Source: Pseudorhodoferax sp. Leaf267 (lineage in GTDB: Bacteria; Pseudomonadota; Gammaproteobacteria; Burkholderiales; Burkholderiaceae_C). Taken from it: a stretch of DNA of 64,000 bases. Location: assembly GCF_001422405.1 (NCBI RefSeq), contig NZ_LMMV01000007.1, positions 639 to 64,638 of the forward strand, given 5' to 3'. The notes beneath the pieces are model-generated. The model had not been told where the DNA came from. It worked only from the letters and a program-made list of their open reading frames with translations, and did no database searches. Shown here piece by piece: positions 16,326-29,555 of the stretch. Within the stretch, counting starts at the first letter, position 1; each line of letters starts with the position of its first letter. Made by a program: the position numbers and the translations under genes.

Positions 16326-17408
16326 ATGACGCAAGCTGCTGCCCTCAGCCGCGCGCTGGACGCCCTGCAGACGCTGGACGACCCCGACCCGCGGTGGGGC
16401 GACGTGCTGGAGGGCTTTCGGCAGTGCGTGGGCGGCGACTCCGCCCGGCTGTTGATGTTCGGAGGCGACGGCGAGTTGCTGCTGGTGCAGCGCGAGGGCG
16501 GCGACGCCCAGGCCGACAGCGACTATGCCGCGCACTTCCACGCGCATGACTTCCTGCTGCCGCTGGCGCGTGGCAGTGGCGCCGGCGTGTGGAACGACAG
16601 TGCCGAAGCGTTGACCGCCGCGGCGCTGGACCGCAATGTGTTCTACGTGGACTTCCTGTGCCGCCACAGGATCCGCCAGGTGGTGGCGCACACGGCCGTC
16701 GATGGGCTGCGCACACTGGCGCTGAGCGTGCAGCGCAGCCAGCCGCGCGGTGGCATGCGCGCCGTGGTGGAGAGCGCCGCCACGCGCCAGTTCACGGCCA
16801 CGCTGGCGCGCGCGCTGCAGGAACGACAGGCCTGCGCCGTGCAGGCCTGGGCGTCGCTGGACGCGTGCTTCAGCGCGTATGGCGAAGCCTTGCTGCTGGT
16901 CACACCGTCAGGCGTCGTCCTGCACCTGTCGGCGCTGGCCAGGGAATGGCTGGGCCGGCATACGGCGCTCGTGCTGCGCGGTGGCCGGTTGCAGCATCCC
17001 GACGCGCACGCGCAGGACGTGCTCCTCGATGCGCTGCGGCGCAGCACCCGCCAGCGCACACCGGTGTGCCTGGCGCTGCCGGGCATGCAGGGGGCTGTGG
17101 ACCGGCTCGAACTGGTGCGCGCCGACGACGGGCTGAGCCTGGCGGGCGAACGGCTGGCGCTGGTGCGGCTGGGCCGGCGCGGTGCTGGGCCGGCCGCCGC
17201 GCCCGAGTTGCTGGCCCTGGCGTTCGGGCTGACGCTGGCCGAGGCCCGGGTGCTGGCAGCGTTGGTGCAGGGCCAGCGCGCCGCGGACATCGCCGAGCGC
17301 CACAAGGTGCGCATCACCACCGTGCGCACGCAGATCGCAGGGCTGCTGGCCAAGATGGATTGCACGCGCCAGTCGGAGCTGGTGCTCAAGGCCTGCACGG
17401 CCATCTGA
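16326..17408 (+). CDS. LuxR-family HTH transcriptional regulator
   Basis: A 360-residue regulator. The last ~65 residues are a LuxR-type helix-turn-helix: F-G-L-T-L-A-E-A-R-V-L-A-A-L-V-Q-G, then A-D-I-A-E-R-H and the recognition helix T-T-V-R-T-Q-I-A-G-L-L-A-K. The N-terminal ~280 residues resemble a GAF/PAS-like sensor, with many Trp, His and Asp residues but no recognisable ligand motif. There is no receiver domain, so it is probably not part of a two-component pair. It starts 18 bp after the lipoprotein gene and is likely co-transcribed with it. It may control that gene through the dyads upstream. Proteins of this layout are common orphan regulators in Burkholderiales. Convergent with malQ. 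Confidence 0.83.
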   Translation: MTQAAALSRALDALQTLDDPDPRWGDVLEGFRQCVGGDSARLLMFGGDGELLLVQREGGDAQADSDYAAHFHAHDFLLPLARGSGAGVWNDSAEALTAAALDRNVFYVDFLCRHRIRQVVAHTAVDGLRTLALSVQRSQPRGGMRAVVESAATRQFTATLARALQERQACAVQAWASLDACFSAYGEALLLVTPSGVVLHLSALAREWLGRHTALVLRGGRLQHPDAHAQDVLLDALRRSTRQRTPVCLALPGMQGAVDRLELVRADDGLSLAGERLALVRLGRRGAGPAAAPELLALAFGLTLAEARVLAALVQGQRAADIAERHKVRITTVRTQIAGLLAKMDCTRQSELVLKACTAI

Positions 17409-17463
17409 ATGGAGGGGGCCGCCGCCACGGCCTGGCTGCCGCGCGCCGGCCCGCGGGGCACGC

Positions 17464-18984
17464 TCAGTGGGACACGGAGGCGGCGGCGCGCCCGTACAGC
17501 CGCGTCAGCGCCGCCAACCGCTCCGCATGCTCCGGCCGCACCTGGTCCCATCCGAAGCGCCAGGCCCAATGGCCGTGGCCCTCGCCGGGCAGGTTCATGC
17601 GGTCCGCGGTGCCCAGGCCCAGCACGTCCTGCAGCGGGGCGATGGCGGTGTCGGCCACGCTGGCCCAGGCCATGCGGATCAGCGTCCAGTGGATCTCGGG
17701 CGCCAGCGTGTCGGGCGCGCGGTCCAGGTAGGCGCCCACATGGTTGCGCTCGGCCTCGCTCGCCGTGGCCCACCAGCCCTGCGTGGTGTCGTTGTCGTGC
17801 GTGCCGGTGTAGACCACGGTGGGCGCCTCGTGGTTGTGCGGCAGGTACAGGTTGTCGGCCTTGCCGTCGAAGGCGAAGTGCAGGATGCGCATGCCGGGCA
17901 GCTGCGTGGCGCGGCGCAGCGCGTCCACGTCGGGCGTGATCAGCCCCAAGTCCTCCGCGATGATGGGCAGCGGCCCCAGCGCCTCGGCGATGGCCTCGAA
18001 CAGCGCCAGGCCGGGGCCGGGCAGCCAGCGGCCCTGCACGGCCGTGGGTTCGCTTGCGGGGATCTCCCAGTACGCCGCGAAGCCGCGGAAATGGTCGATG
18101 CGCACGATGTCCACCATCTTGAAGGTGTGGCGCACGCGCTCGGTCCACCATGCGTAACCGTCGGCCGCGTGGGCGCTCCAGCGGTACAGGGGGTTGCCCC
18201 AGCGCTGGCCCGTGGCGCTGAAATAGTCGGGCGGCACGCCGGCCACGACGCGCTGGCGGCCGTCGGCGTCCAGCTCGAACAGCTGCTGGTGCGCCCAGAC
18301 GTCGGCGCTCTGCGGCGCGATGAAGATCGGCGCGTCGCCCACGATGGCGATGCCGCGTGCGTTGGCATAGGCGCGCAGCCGCTGCCATTGCCGGAAGAAG
18401 CACCACTGCCCGAAGCGCCAGAACGCGATGCGCCCGGCATGTGCCTCGGCCGCATCTCGCAGGGCCGCAGGCTCGCGGCGGGCCAATGGCGCGGGCCAGT
18501 CGGCCCAGTCGCGCCCGGGGTGCTCTTCGGCCAGCGCCATGAACAGCGCGTAGTCGTCCAGCCAAGCCGCATGGTCGGCGCAAAAGGCCGCGTGGTCGGC
18601 GCGTTGCTCGGCGCTCGCATGCACCGCGAAGGCGTCGGCTGCGCGTGCCAGCCGCGCCATGCGCCAGGGGATCAGGGCGCCGTAGTCGATGCGCGCGTCC
18701 TGGAAGGCAGCGTCCGGCGCCAGGTCGTCGGGCACCAGCCAGCCCTGCGCGGCCAGGTCGGCCAGGTCGATCAGCAGCACATTGCCCGCGAACGCCGAGC
18801 TGCTCATGTAGGGCGAGTTGCCTGGTCCAACGCCGCCCAGCGGCAGGATCTGCCAGAGCTTCTGGCCGGCGCCCTGCAGCCAGTCGACGAAGTGGTAGGC
18901 CGAGGGGCCCAGGTCGCCGGAGCCATGGGGGCCGGGCAGGCTCGTGGGGTGCAGCAGGATGCCGCTGGCGCGGGGGAGTCGCAT
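17464..18984 (-). CDS. malQ: 4-alpha-glucanotransferase (amylomaltase)
   Basis: A 506-residue glycoside hydrolase family 77 enzyme that disproportionates short alpha-1,4-glucans released during glycogen breakdown. Visible are the N-terminal S-G-I-L-L-H-P-T-S-L-P-G-P-H-G motif, the nucleophile region V-R-I-D-H-F-R-G, the acid/base region I-I-A-E-D-L-G and the T-G-T-H-D-N-D-T loop. The length is typical of the compact bacterial amylomaltases. It is the last gene of the minus-strand run glgP-glgB-glgX-malQ, 18 bp after glgX. It would process maltodextrins left by GlgX and GlgP. Confidence 0.96.
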   Translation of the reverse strand: MRLPRASGILLHPTSLPGPHGSGDLGPSAYHFVDWLQGAGQKLWQILPLGGVGPGNSPYMSSSAFAGNVLLIDLADLAAQGWLVPDDLAPDAAFQDARIDYGALIPWRMARLARAADAFAVHASAEQRADHAAFCADHAAWLDDYALFMALAEEHPGRDWADWPAPLARREPAALRDAAEAHAGRIAFWRFGQWCFFRQWQRLRAYANARGIAIVGDAPIFIAPQSADVWAHQQLFELDADGRQRVVAGVPPDYFSATGQRWGNPLYRWSAHAADGYAWWTERVRHTFKMVDIVRIDHFRGFAAYWEIPASEPTAVQGRWLPGPGLALFEAIAEALGPLPIIAEDLGLITPDVDALRRATQLPGMRILHFAFDGKADNLYLPHNHEAPTVVYTGTHDNDTTQGWWATASEAERNHVGAYLDRAPDTLAPEIHWTLIRMAWASVADTAIAPLQDVLGLGTADRMNLPGEGHGHWAWRFGWDQVRPEHAERLAALTRLYGRAAASVSH

Positions 18985-19002
18985 GGGGGAGAGGAGCTCG
19001 GA

Positions 19003-21114
19003 TCAGGAAATGGAAATGTTCGCGCCTTCGGCGGCCAGCAACGACAGGCTGAGCCCTGGCAGCGCGTAGGCCTGCTCGCCCTGGTCGTACCAGCGCGAGC
19101 GGCCTTGCGGGTGCTGCGTGTCGAGCACGCAGCGCCACACGCCAGCGGGCAGCATGAACGCCGTGTCCTGCGTGCCGCCGTTGACCAGCAGCAGCAGCGG
19201 TGCCCTGGCGCGGCCGGGTTTGCCGACCAGGCAGCCCAGCACGCGCTCGCCGGTGTCGTTCCAGGCATCGCCCTGCAGCGGCGTGCCGTCGGCCTGCAGC
19301 CAGGTGAGGTCGTGCAGGCCCAGTGGGTCCGACAGGCCGCTGTACCAGTGGTTGCCGAAGGGCAGGGCCTGGCGGCGCAGCGAGAGCACGTGGGCGGTGA
19401 ATGCGATCAGGTCGGCGTCGGCGCGGTCCCAATCGATCCAGGTCGTGGCGTTGTCCTGGCAGTAGGGGTTGTTGTTGCCACCCTGGGTGTGGCCCAGCTC
19501 GTCGCCAGCGGCCAGCATGGGCGTGCCCTGGGCCAGCAGGGCCGTGGCCAGCAGCACGCGCTGCAGCCGCCCGCGCAGCGCCAGCACGCCGGCATCGTCG
19601 CTGTCGCCTTCGGCGCCGCAGTTGAAGCTCATGTTGTGGGCATGGCCGTCGCGGTTGTTCTCGCCATTGGCCTCGTTGTGGCGCTGGTCGTAGGAGACCA
19701 GGTCGCGCAGCGTGAAGCCGTCGTGCGAGACCACATAGTTCACCGACTCGGCCGGCACACGGTTGCGCGGCTGGTACAGGTCGGACGAGCCGCACAGCCG
19801 CAGCGCGAATGCGCCGCGCGCGGTGGCACCGGCCTGGCCGGCGGCCGGCAGCATCCAGAAGCCGCGCATGGCATCGCGGAACTTGTCGTTCCACTCCTGC
19901 CAGCCACGCGCGAAGCCGCCGACCTGGTAGCCGCCCGGGCCGATGTCCCAGGGCTCGGCGATCATCTTCACGCGCGAGAGCAGCGGGTCTTGCGCGACGG
20001 CCGTGAAGAACGCGCCGCCACGCTCGAAGCCCGTGTCGCCACGGCCCAGCACAGGCGCCAGGTCGAAGCGGAAACCGTCAACATGCATGTCGGCCACCCA
20101 GTAGCGCAGGCTGTCCATCACCAGCTGCAGCACGCGCGGCTGGCGGATGTCCAGGGTGTTGCCGCAGCCCGTGTGGTTCTCATACAGGGCCTTGTGCTCC
20201 GGCGGCAGGCGGTAGTAGAGCGCGTTGTCCAGCCCGCGGAACGACAGCGTGGGGCCGTTCTCGTCGGTCTCTGCCGTGTGGTTATAGACCACGTCGAGCA
20301 GCACCTCGATGCCCGCGGCATGCAGTGCGGCGACCATGGCGCGGAATTCGTCGCGCTGGGCTGCGCCGTCGGCTGCGTGGGCCAGCCGCGGCGACGGGCA
20401 GAAGAAGCCCAGCGTGTTGTAGCCCCAGTAGTTGGTCAGGCCCAGGTCCACGAGGCGCTGCTCGTCCAGCGCGTAGTGCACGGGCAGCAGGCTCACGGCC
20501 GTGATGCCCAGGCGCTGCAGGTGCGCGATGGACGCGGCATGCGCCAGGCCGGCATAAGTGCCGCGCAAGGCTTCGGGCACGGCAGGGTTGCGCTGCGAGA
20601 AGCCCTTGACGTGCAGCTCGTAGAGCACGGTGTCGGCCAGCGGCGTGTGCGGCGGCTGGTCGCCGCCCCAGTCGAACGCGTCGTGCACCACGCGGGCCTT
20701 GAGCGCATGGGCGGCGTTGTCGGTCTGGTCCATGTGCAGCGGGTGCCGCATGTCGGCGCCGAAGTGCTCGTCGCGCCACGTGAAGTCACCCACGATCTCG
20801 CGCGCGTACGGGTCGAGCAGCAGCTTGAATGGGTTGAAGCGGTGCCCGCGGTCGGGCCGCCACGGGCCATGGGCGCGCAAGCCGTAGACCAGGCCGGGCA
20901 TGGCGCCGGGCAGGTAGCCGTGGAAGACGTCGGCGCTGCGCCCGGGCAGGGCGATGCGCGCGATTTCCTGCGCGCCGCTGTCCTCGTACAGGCACAGCTC
21001 GACGGCCTGCGCGTGCTCGGACACGACGGCGAAATTCACGCCTTTGCCGTCGAAGCTGGCCCCCAGCGGCCAGGGCTGGCCGCTGTGCAAGGCATGGGCG
21101 TCGGGCTTCCTCAC
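19003..21114 (-). CDS. glgX: Glycogen debranching enzyme GlgX
   Basis: A 703-residue GH13 isoamylase-type enzyme that hydrolyses alpha-1,6 branches of phosphorylase-limit glycogen. It has an N-terminal CBM48 domain (about residues 10-110), then the (beta/alpha)8 domain with nucleophile in G-F-R-F-D-L-A, acid/base in M-I-A-E-P-W-D-I and V-V-S-H-D-G-F-T-L, and a C-terminal beta domain. The chosen GTG start at 21114 overlaps the glgB stop as GTGA, giving the family-typical N-terminus. The longer open frame upstream reads over glgB and is not coding. It lies between glgB and malQ in the glycogen operon. Confidence 0.95.
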   Translation of the reverse strand: MRKPDAHALHSGQPWPLGASFDGKGVNFAVVSEHAQAVELCLYEDSGAQEIARIALPGRSADVFHGYLPGAMPGLVYGLRAHGPWRPDRGHRFNPFKLLLDPYAREIVGDFTWRDEHFGADMRHPLHMDQTDNAAHALKARVVHDAFDWGGDQPPHTPLADTVLYELHVKGFSQRNPAVPEALRGTYAGLAHAASIAHLQRLGITAVSLLPVHYALDEQRLVDLGLTNYWGYNTLGFFCPSPRLAHAADGAAQRDEFRAMVAALHAAGIEVLLDVVYNHTAETDENGPTLSFRGLDNALYYRLPPEHKALYENHTGCGNTLDIRQPRVLQLVMDSLRYWVADMHVDGFRFDLAPVLGRGDTGFERGGAFFTAVAQDPLLSRVKMIAEPWDIGPGGYQVGGFARGWQEWNDKFRDAMRGFWMLPAAGQAGATARGAFALRLCGSSDLYQPRNRVPAESVNYVVSHDGFTLRDLVSYDQRHNEANGENNRDGHAHNMSFNCGAEGDSDDAGVLALRGRLQRVLLATALLAQGTPMLAAGDELGHTQGGNNNPYCQDNATTWIDWDRADADLIAFTAHVLSLRRQALPFGNHWYSGLSDPLGLHDLTWLQADGTPLQGDAWNDTGERVLGCLVGKPGRARAPLLLLVNGGTQDTAFMLPAGVWRCVLDTQHPQGRSRWYDQGEQAYALPGLSLSLLAAEGANISIS

Positions 21115-23023
21115 GCCGTCCACTCCAGGAACACGGTGGCCAGCGGCGGCAGTGTCAGCAGGACCGAATGCGTGCGCCCGTGCGCGGGGATGGGCTCGGT
21201 GCCCGCCACGCCCCAGGGCGTGCCGGCGTTGCTGCCGCCGTAGTAGCTGGAGTCGGTGTTCAGCCGCTCGTGGTAGCGCCCCGGGCGCGGCACGCCCAGG
21301 CGGTAGCTGCCGTGCAGCTGGGGTGTAAGGTTGCACACGACGACCATGAGCTGCCCTTCCTCGCGGCCGCGGCGCGCGAAGGCCAGCACCGAGTTGCGCG
21401 CGTCATCGGCTTGCAGCCATTCGAAGCCGCCGGGCTCGCTGTCGCGCTGGTGCAGTGCAGGGTAGTGGCGCAGCACGCGGTTCAGGTCGCGCACGAGCTG
21501 CTGCATGCCGGCATGCAGCGGGTCCTTGAGCAGATGCCAGTCCAGGCTCTGCGCATGGTTCCACTCGCGGGCCTGGGCAAACTCGCAACCCATGAACAGC
21601 AGCTTCTTGCCGGGGTGGCCCCACATGTAGCCGTAGCAGGCGCGCAGGTTGGCGAACTGCTGCCAGCGGTCGCCCGGCATCTTCTGCAGCATCGAGCCCT
21701 TGCCGTGCACGACCTCGTCGTGCGAGAACGGCAGCACGAAATGCTCGGTGAACGCGTAGACCAGGCTGAAGTGCAGCTCGGCATGGTGGTGGACGCGGTG
21801 GATCGGGTCGCGCGCGAAGTAGCGCAGCGTGTCGTGCATCCAGCCCATGTTCCACTTGTAGTGAAAGCCCAGCCCGCCGCTGCTCGTGGGCCGCGACACG
21901 CCGGGGAAGGACGTGGACTCCTCGGCCAACGTGATGGCCTCGGGCCGCGCGCCGCCCACGACCTCGTTCATGCGCTGCAGAAAGCCGATGGCCTCCAGGT
22001 TCTCGCGCCCGCCGTGCCGGTTGGGCACCCACTCGCCGTGCTTGCGGCTGTAGTCGCGGTAGAGCATGGAGGCCACGGCGTCCACGCGCAGGCCATCCAC
22101 GCCGTGGCGCTCCATCCAGTACAGCGCATTGCCGACCAGGAAGTTGCGCACCTCGGTGCGGCCGAAGTTGTAGATCAGCGTGTTCCAGTCCTGGTGGAAG
22201 CCTTCGCGCGGATCGGCGTGCTCGTACAGCGCCGTGCCGTCGAACTGCGCCAGCCCGTGCGCGTCGGTCGGGAAATGCGCGGGCACCCAGTCCAGCAGCA
22301 CCCCGATGCCCTGGGCATGGGCGGCGGACACGAAGCGCCGGAACCCCGCCGCGTCGCCGAAGCGTGAGGTGGGCGCGTACAGGCCGATGGGCTGGTAGCC
22401 CCAGGAGCCGTCGAACGGGTGCTCGCTGATGGGCAGCAGCTCCAGGTGCGTGAAGCCCAGGTCGCGCGCGTAGGGAATCAACTCGCTCGCCAGCTCGTCC
22501 CAGCTGAGCCAGCGGTCGCCGTCCTCGGGCTTGCGCCGCCAGCTGGCCAGGTGCACTTCGTAGATGGACACCGGCGCGTCGTGCGCATTGGCGGCGCGGC
22601 GCTCCTCGCTGGCAGGCACGTGATCCGGCAGCGCCGCCACCACGCTGGCGGTGCTCGGGCGCAGCTGGGCGGCCAGCGCATACGGGTCGGCCTTGAGCGG
22701 CAGCAGCGTGCCGTCGGCCGCCTCCAGCTCGTACTTGTAGAGCGCGCCCTCGGCCACGCCGGGCACGAACAGCTCCCACAGGCCGGCACCGGGCCGCTGG
22801 CGCATGGGGTTGGCCCTGCCGTCCCAGGCATTGAAGTCGCCCACCACGCTCACGCGGCGCGCGTTGGGCGCCCACACGGCGAAGCGCGTGCCGTCCGTGC
22901 CCTGGTGACGGGCAGGGTGCGCGCCCAGCACCTCGTAAGGTCGCAGATGCGTGCCCTCGGCCAGCAGCCAGAGGTCGGTGTCGTGGATCAAGGGCGTGTG
23001 CTGGTCGTCGGGGCAGGGCAGGG

Positions 23024-23027
<4 letters not shown>
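21111..23027 (-). CDS. glgB: 1,4-alpha-glucan branching enzyme GlgB
   Basis: A 638-residue GH13 branching enzyme that makes alpha-1,6 branch points in glycogen. It has a CBM48 module (about 30-125), then the catalytic barrel with nucleophile in [12 protein letters not shown], acid/base in I-T-L-A-E-E-S-T and the [11 protein letters not shown] motif, and a C-terminal beta domain. At 638 residues it is about 90 shorter than E. coli GlgB and seems to lack the extra N-terminal N1 module, as many bacterial forms do. ATG 23027 overlaps the glgP stop by four bases, and its own stop overlaps the glgX GTG. Confidence 0.96.
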
Positions 23028-25465
<2,438 letters not shown>

Positions 25466-25636
25466 GGCGAATCCTTTTTTGTTGGTTGACGACGCCTTGA
25501 GAAGGGCGTCAAGCCGGCCGCGGAGGGCAAGCAGAGTCCATGCCAGCGGACGCGGAAATTCTCCCACGCAGGGTGCTCAGGCAAGGCGAGTGCGACTATC
25601 CTAGACGCTCACCTATTTCTTTTGTGAGACAACGCG
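25466..25636. promoter_or_regulatory. Divergent control region glgP / glgC
   Basis: 171 bp serves both glycogen operons. It contains an imperfect inverted repeat (25491-25510; arms GACGCCTT and AGGGCGTC, loop GAGA) that would fall in the glgP leader. An AT-richer stretch before glgC includes a possible -10 (TATCCT near 25607). No known operator was recognised. Confidence 0.45.
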
Positions 25637-26923
25637 ATGCCCGCAGCAGAACGCATGAATTCAAACGATCTTGCCCAGCAACTCGATTTGCCCAAACGCG
25701 CGATTGCGCTGGTCCTGGCCGGTGGCCGGGGCAGCCGCCTGATGAACCTGACCGACCGGCGCGCCAAACCGGCCGTGTACTTCGGCGGCAAGTTCCGCAT
25801 CATCGATTTCGCGTTGTCCAACTGCCTGAATTCCGGTATCCGCCGCATCGGTGTCATCACCCAATACAAGAGTCACAGTCTGTTGCGCCACCTGCAGCGC
25901 GGCTGGGCGTTCCTCAAGAGCGAGATGAACGAGTTCGTCGACCTCATGCCTGCGCAGCAGCGCAACGACGACGAGAGCTGGTACCGCGGCACGGCCGATG
26001 CGGTCTACCAGAACCAGGACATCCTGGCCAGCTACAGGGCCGACTACATCGTCGTGTTGGCCGGTGACCACATCTACAAGATGAACTACGCCATCATGCT
26101 GGCTGACCACGTGGCCAAGGGCCGCGACTGCACGGTGGGCTGCATCGCCGTGCCGCGCAAGGAAGCGTCGGCCTTCGGCGTGATGGCCGTGGACGAGAAC
26201 AGCCTGATCACCGACTTCCTGGAAAAGCCGGCCGACCCGCCCGCCATGCCGGGCCGTCCGGACATGGCGCTGGCCAGCATGGGCATCTACATCTTCAACG
26301 CGCGCTTTCTCTACAAGGAGCTCGAGCGCGACATGGCCGACCCGGATTCGCAGCACGACTTCGGCAAGGACATCATCCCGCGCGCGGTGAAGAACGGCCA
26401 GGCGGCGGCCCACCCGTACGAGCTGTCCTGCGTGAACATGCGGCTGGGTGAAGAGGCCTACTGGCGCGACGTGGGCACGATCGACGCGTACTGGGACGCC
26501 AACATCGACCTCACAGCCACCGACCCGCAGCTGAACCTGTACGACACCCGCTGGCCGATCTGGACCTACCAGTCGCAGCTGCCGCCGGCCAAGTTCGTGC
26601 ACAACGCCGAGGACCGGCGCGGCATGGCGGTGGAGTCGCTGGTCTCGGGCGGCTGCATCGTCTCGGGCAGCGTACTGCGCTCGGTGCTGTTCTCCAGCGT
26701 GCGCGTGAACTCCTACGCGAGCGTCAGCTGGTCGGTGCTGCTGCCGGAAGTGCAGATCGGCCGGCGTGCGCGCGTGACCCGGGCCATCATCGACCGCGGC
26801 TGCCAGATCCCCGACGGCATGGTGATCGGCGAGGACGCCGAGGCCGACGCCGCGCGCTTTTACCGCAGCGAGAGCGGCATCGTGCTGGTCACGCCACCCA
26901 TGCTGGCCAAGCTCAACGCATGA
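25637..26923 (+). CDS. glgC: Glucose-1-phosphate adenylyltransferase
   Basis: A 428-residue enzyme making ADP-glucose from glucose-1-phosphate and ATP, the committed step of glycogen synthesis. The nucleotide-binding motif L-A-G-G-R-G-S-R-L-x-x-L-T is followed by [26 protein letters not shown], the catalytic-loop D-H-I-Y-K-M and a C-terminal left-handed beta-helix are also visible. An internal ATG at 25655 is an alternative start; neither has a strong ribosome site. It overlaps glgA by ATGA, so the two are translationally coupled. Allosteric control by glycolytic intermediates is known for the family but cannot be read off the sequence. Confidence 0.96.
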   Translation: MPAAERMNSNDLAQQLDLPKRAIALVLAGGRGSRLMNLTDRRAKPAVYFGGKFRIIDFALSNCLNSGIRRIGVITQYKSHSLLRHLQRGWAFLKSEMNEFVDLMPAQQRNDDESWYRGTADAVYQNQDILASYRADYIVVLAGDHIYKMNYAIMLADHVAKGRDCTVGCIAVPRKEASAFGVMAVDENSLITDFLEKPADPPAMPGRPDMALASMGIYIFNARFLYKELERDMADPDSQHDFGKDIIPRAVKNGQAAAHPYELSCVNMRLGEEAYWRDVGTIDAYWDANIDLTATDPQLNLYDTRWPIWTYQSQLPPAKFVHNAEDRRGMAVESLVSGGCIVSGSVLRSVLFSSVRVNSYASVSWSVLLPEVQIGRRARVTRAIIDRGCQIPDGMVIGEDAEADAARFYRSESGIVLVTPPMLAKLNA

Positions 26924-28371
26924 AGGTCTTGCAGGTCGCGGCGGAGGTCTTTCCGCTGGTCAAGACGGGCGGTCTGGCAGACGTGGTGGGGGCCTTGCCC
27001 CAGGCCCTGGCGGCCGTTGGGGCCGATGTGCGGTTGCTGCTGCCAGGCCTGCCTGCCATCCTGGCCGGCATCGAAACGCCCAGCCTGGTGTGTGAACTGG
27101 GCCCCATGTTCGGCGCCGGCCGCGTGCGGCTGCTGCGCGGCATGCTGGCGCCGGCGCTGCCGGTCTACGTGGTCGATGCGCCGTATCTGTACGACCGGCC
27201 CGGCAACCCGTATCTCGCGGCCGATGGCGCGGAGTGGGCCGACAACCTGCAGCGCTTCGCCCTTTTGGGCTGGGTGGCCGCCCATGTGGCGGCCGGCGAG
27301 CTCGACCCTGGCTGGCAGCCCGACGTGCTGCATGCGCACGACTGGCATGCGGCCCTGGCCTGCGCCTATGTGGCGGCGCGGCCGGTGCGCAGCGTGGCGA
27401 CCGTGTTCACGGTGCACAACCTGGCCTTCCATGGCCTGTTCTCGCCGACGGACTTCTTCCTGCTGGGCCTGCCCTCGCGCTTCATGGCGCCCTCGGCGCT
27501 CGAGTTCCATGGCCAGTTCTCGTTCATCAAGGCCGGCCTCAAGTTCGCCTCGCGCATCACCACCGTGAGCCCGACCTATGCGCAGGAGATCCGTACGCCC
27601 GAGCTGGGCAGCGGGCTGGACGGCGTGATCCGGGCGCGCGGCAATCATGTATCGGGCATCTTGAACGGCGTCGATCCCGAGGTCTGGAGCCCGGCCAGCG
27701 ACGCGCAGATCGCCGCGCACTTCAGCGCGGCCGACCTGGGCGGCAAGGCGCAATGCAAGGCCGCGCTGCAGCAGGCACTGGGCCTGACGGTGGACGCCGG
27801 CGCGCCGCTGTTCACCATCGTGAGCCGGCTCACGTCGCAAAAGGGCCTGGACCTGGTGCTGGACGCACTGCCCGACCTGCTGCACCAGGGCGCGCAGTTC
27901 GCGGTCCAGGGCTCGGGCGATGCGGTGCTGGAGCACGCCTTTCGCCAGGCCATGGCCCAGCACCCGGGCCGTGTGGCCGTGCGCCTGGGCTACGACGAGA
28001 ACTTCGCGCACCAGATGATCGCCGGCGCCGACGCCATGCTCGTGCCCTCGCGTTTCGAGCCCTGCGGCCTCACGCAGCTCTACGCGCTGCGCTACGGCAC
28101 GGTGCCGGTCGTGCGCCGCGTGGGCGGGCTGGCCGACACCGTGGTCGATGCCAGCGACGACCACCTGCGCCAAGACCGCGCCACGGGCTTCGTGTTCGGC
28201 CCGGCCACGGCCGACGCGCTGGGCCGTGCCATGCAGCGCGCCGTCGTGGCCTTTCGCCAGCCCACGCTGTGGCAGCAGCTCATGCGCCGCGGCATGGCAC
28301 AGAACTTCTCCTGGGAACCGGTCGCGCAGCAATACCTGGCGCTGTACCACGAGGCCGTGGTCACGCTCTGA
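26920..28371 (+). CDS. glgA: Glycogen synthase (ADP-glucose)
   Basis: A 483-residue GT5 synthase that extends glycogen with ADP-glucose. The N-terminal ADP-glucose site appears as [12 protein letters not shown]. The C-terminal GT-B half has [11 protein letters not shown] and [19 protein letters not shown], which includes the catalytic Glu. Length is normal. It starts inside the glgC stop (ATGA) and its own TGA shares one base with the ATG of a downstream ATPase gene, so all three form one coupled unit. Confidence 0.96.
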   Translation: MKVLQVAAEVFPLVKTGGLADVVGALPQALAAVGADVRLLLPGLPAILAGIETPSLVCELGPMFGAGRVRLLRGMLAPALPVYVVDAPYLYDRPGNPYLAADGAEWADNLQRFALLGWVAAHVAAGELDPGWQPDVLHAHDWHAALACAYVAARPVRSVATVFTVHNLAFHGLFSPTDFFLLGLPSRFMAPSALEFHGQFSFIKAGLKFASRITTVSPTYAQEIRTPELGSGLDGVIRARGNHVSGILNGVDPEVWSPASDAQIAAHFSAADLGGKAQCKAALQQALGLTVDAGAPLFTIVSRLTSQKGLDLVLDALPDLLHQGAQFAVQGSGDAVLEHAFRQAMAQHPGRVAVRLGYDENFAHQMIAGADAMLVPSRFEPCGLTQLYALRYGTVPVVRRVGGLADTVVDASDDHLRQDRATGFVFGPATADALGRAMQRAVVAFRQPTLWQQLMRRGMAQNFSWEPVAQQYLALYHEAVVTL

Positions 28372-29555
28372 TGCTGTCGGCGCTGGCGATCGGCAACTAC
28401 CGCTCGCTGCGCCGGCTGGTGCTGCCGCTGGGGCGGCTGACGCTGGTGACGGGCGCCAACGGCAGCGGCAAGTCCAGCGTCTACCGCGCGCTGCGGCTGC
28501 TGGCGGCCGTGGCCCAGGGCGGCGTGGTGCGGGCCTTGGCGCGCGAGGGCGGCCTGGCCTCCACGCTGTGGGCCGGGCCCGAAAACATTTCCGCTGCGAT
28601 GCGGCGCGGCGAGCAGCCCGTGCAGGGCAGCGTGCGCAACGCGCCGGTGTCCTTGCAGCTGGGCTTCGGCGCGGCGGACGCGGATGGCTACGGCTACGCC
28701 ATCGACATCGGCCTGCCGATCCCGCGCAGCGGCACGGCCTTCAACCACGACCCCGAGGTCAAACGCGAGGCGGTCTGGCACGGGCCCTGGCTGCGGCCGG
28801 CTTCGCTTCTGGTGGAGCGGCGCGGTGCTGCATTGCGTACGCGCCACGCCACGAATGGCTGGCAGCGTGTGGACCGGCCTTTGCCGGCCTGGGCCAGCAT
28901 GATGACCGAGTACGCGGAGCCGCGCGAAGCGCCCGAGATGCTGGCCCTGCGCGAGCAGATGCGCGGCTGGCGCTTCTACGACCACTTTCGCTCCGATGCC
29001 GATGCGCCCGCGCGCCAGCCGCAACTGGGCACCACCACGCCGGTGCTGGCCGACGACGGCGCCGATCTGGCCGCGGCCTGGCAGACCATCCGCGAGATCG
29101 GGGACGGGGCTGCGCTGGATGCTGCCGTGGACCATGCCTTCCCCGGCGCGCGCGTGAGCGTGCAGTGCCAGGGCGAGCGCTTCGGCCTGCAGATGCACCA
29201 GCACGGGCTATTGCGTCCGCTGGCGCTGGCCGAGCTGTCCGACGGCACGCTGCGCTTCCTGCTGTGGGTGGCGGCGCTGCTCACGCCGCGGCCGCCTGCG
29301 CTGCTGGTGCTGAACGAACCCGAGACCAGCCTGCACCCGGACCTGCTGCCCGCCCTGGGCCGGCTCATCGCGCAGGCCGCCGCGTCCTCGCAGGTCATCG
29401 TGGTCACGCATGCGCCGCGGTTACTGGCGGCGCTGGAGTCCGAGGGCGCGGCGCTGTCGCCCAGCCGCATCGAGCTGGAGAAGTCCTTCGGCGAGACGCG
29501 CATCGCTGGCCTGGAGATGGACCAGATCCCGCGCTGGGAGTGGCTGGCGCGTTGA
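28371..29555 (+). CDS. AAA family ATPase (ABC-like, OLD/RecF-type)
   Basis: A 394-residue stand-alone ATPase. Walker A G-A-N-G-S-G-K-S-S is at about residues 29-37, there is a D-G-T-L-R-F signature-like segment, and a Walker B region L-L-V-L-N-E-P-E-T-S-L-H-P follows. The usual Asp before Glu-Pro-Glu is Asn, which I have seen in this subfamily. A V-T-H-A-P-R switch His region comes after that. It resembles the AAA_21 chromosome-maintenance-like group (RecF/OLD relatives); DNA repair, overcoming or defence roles are known for relatives, but the role here is unknown. The start codon shares one base with the glgA stop (TGATG), which couples it to glycogen genes. It ends immediately against the convergent LysR gene. 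Confidence 0.85.
   Translation: MLSALAIGNYRSLRRLVLPLGRLTLVTGANGSGKSSVYRALRLLAAVAQGGVVRALAREGGLASTLWAGPENISAAMRRGEQPVQGSVRNAPVSLQLGFGAADADGYGYAIDIGLPIPRSGTAFNHDPEVKREAVWHGPWLRPASLLVERRGAALRTRHATNGWQRVDRPLPAWASMMTEYAEPREAPEMLALREQMRGWRFYDHFRSDADAPARQPQLGTTTPVLADDGADLAAAWQTIREIGDGAALDAAVDHAFPGARVSVQCQGERFGLQMHQHGLLRPLALAELSDGTLRFLLWVAALLTPRPPALLVLNEPETSLHPDLLPALGRLIAQAAASSQVIVVTHAPRLLAALESEGAALSPSRIELEKSFGETRIAGLEMDQIPRWEWLAR

Noticed and set aside
16643-19894. A 1083-residue minus-strand frame across the LuxR regulator, malQ and glgX
   Set aside because: Arg/Ala-rich shadow of well-supported genes with no family motif.
17467-21243. A 1258-residue plus-strand frame
   Set aside because: Antisense to malQ and glgX; composition is that of a shadow frame.
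28371-29555. Part of a two-gene anti-phage system
   Set aside because: The ATPase is alone: the next gene is a convergent LysR and no nuclease or helicase partner is adjacent.
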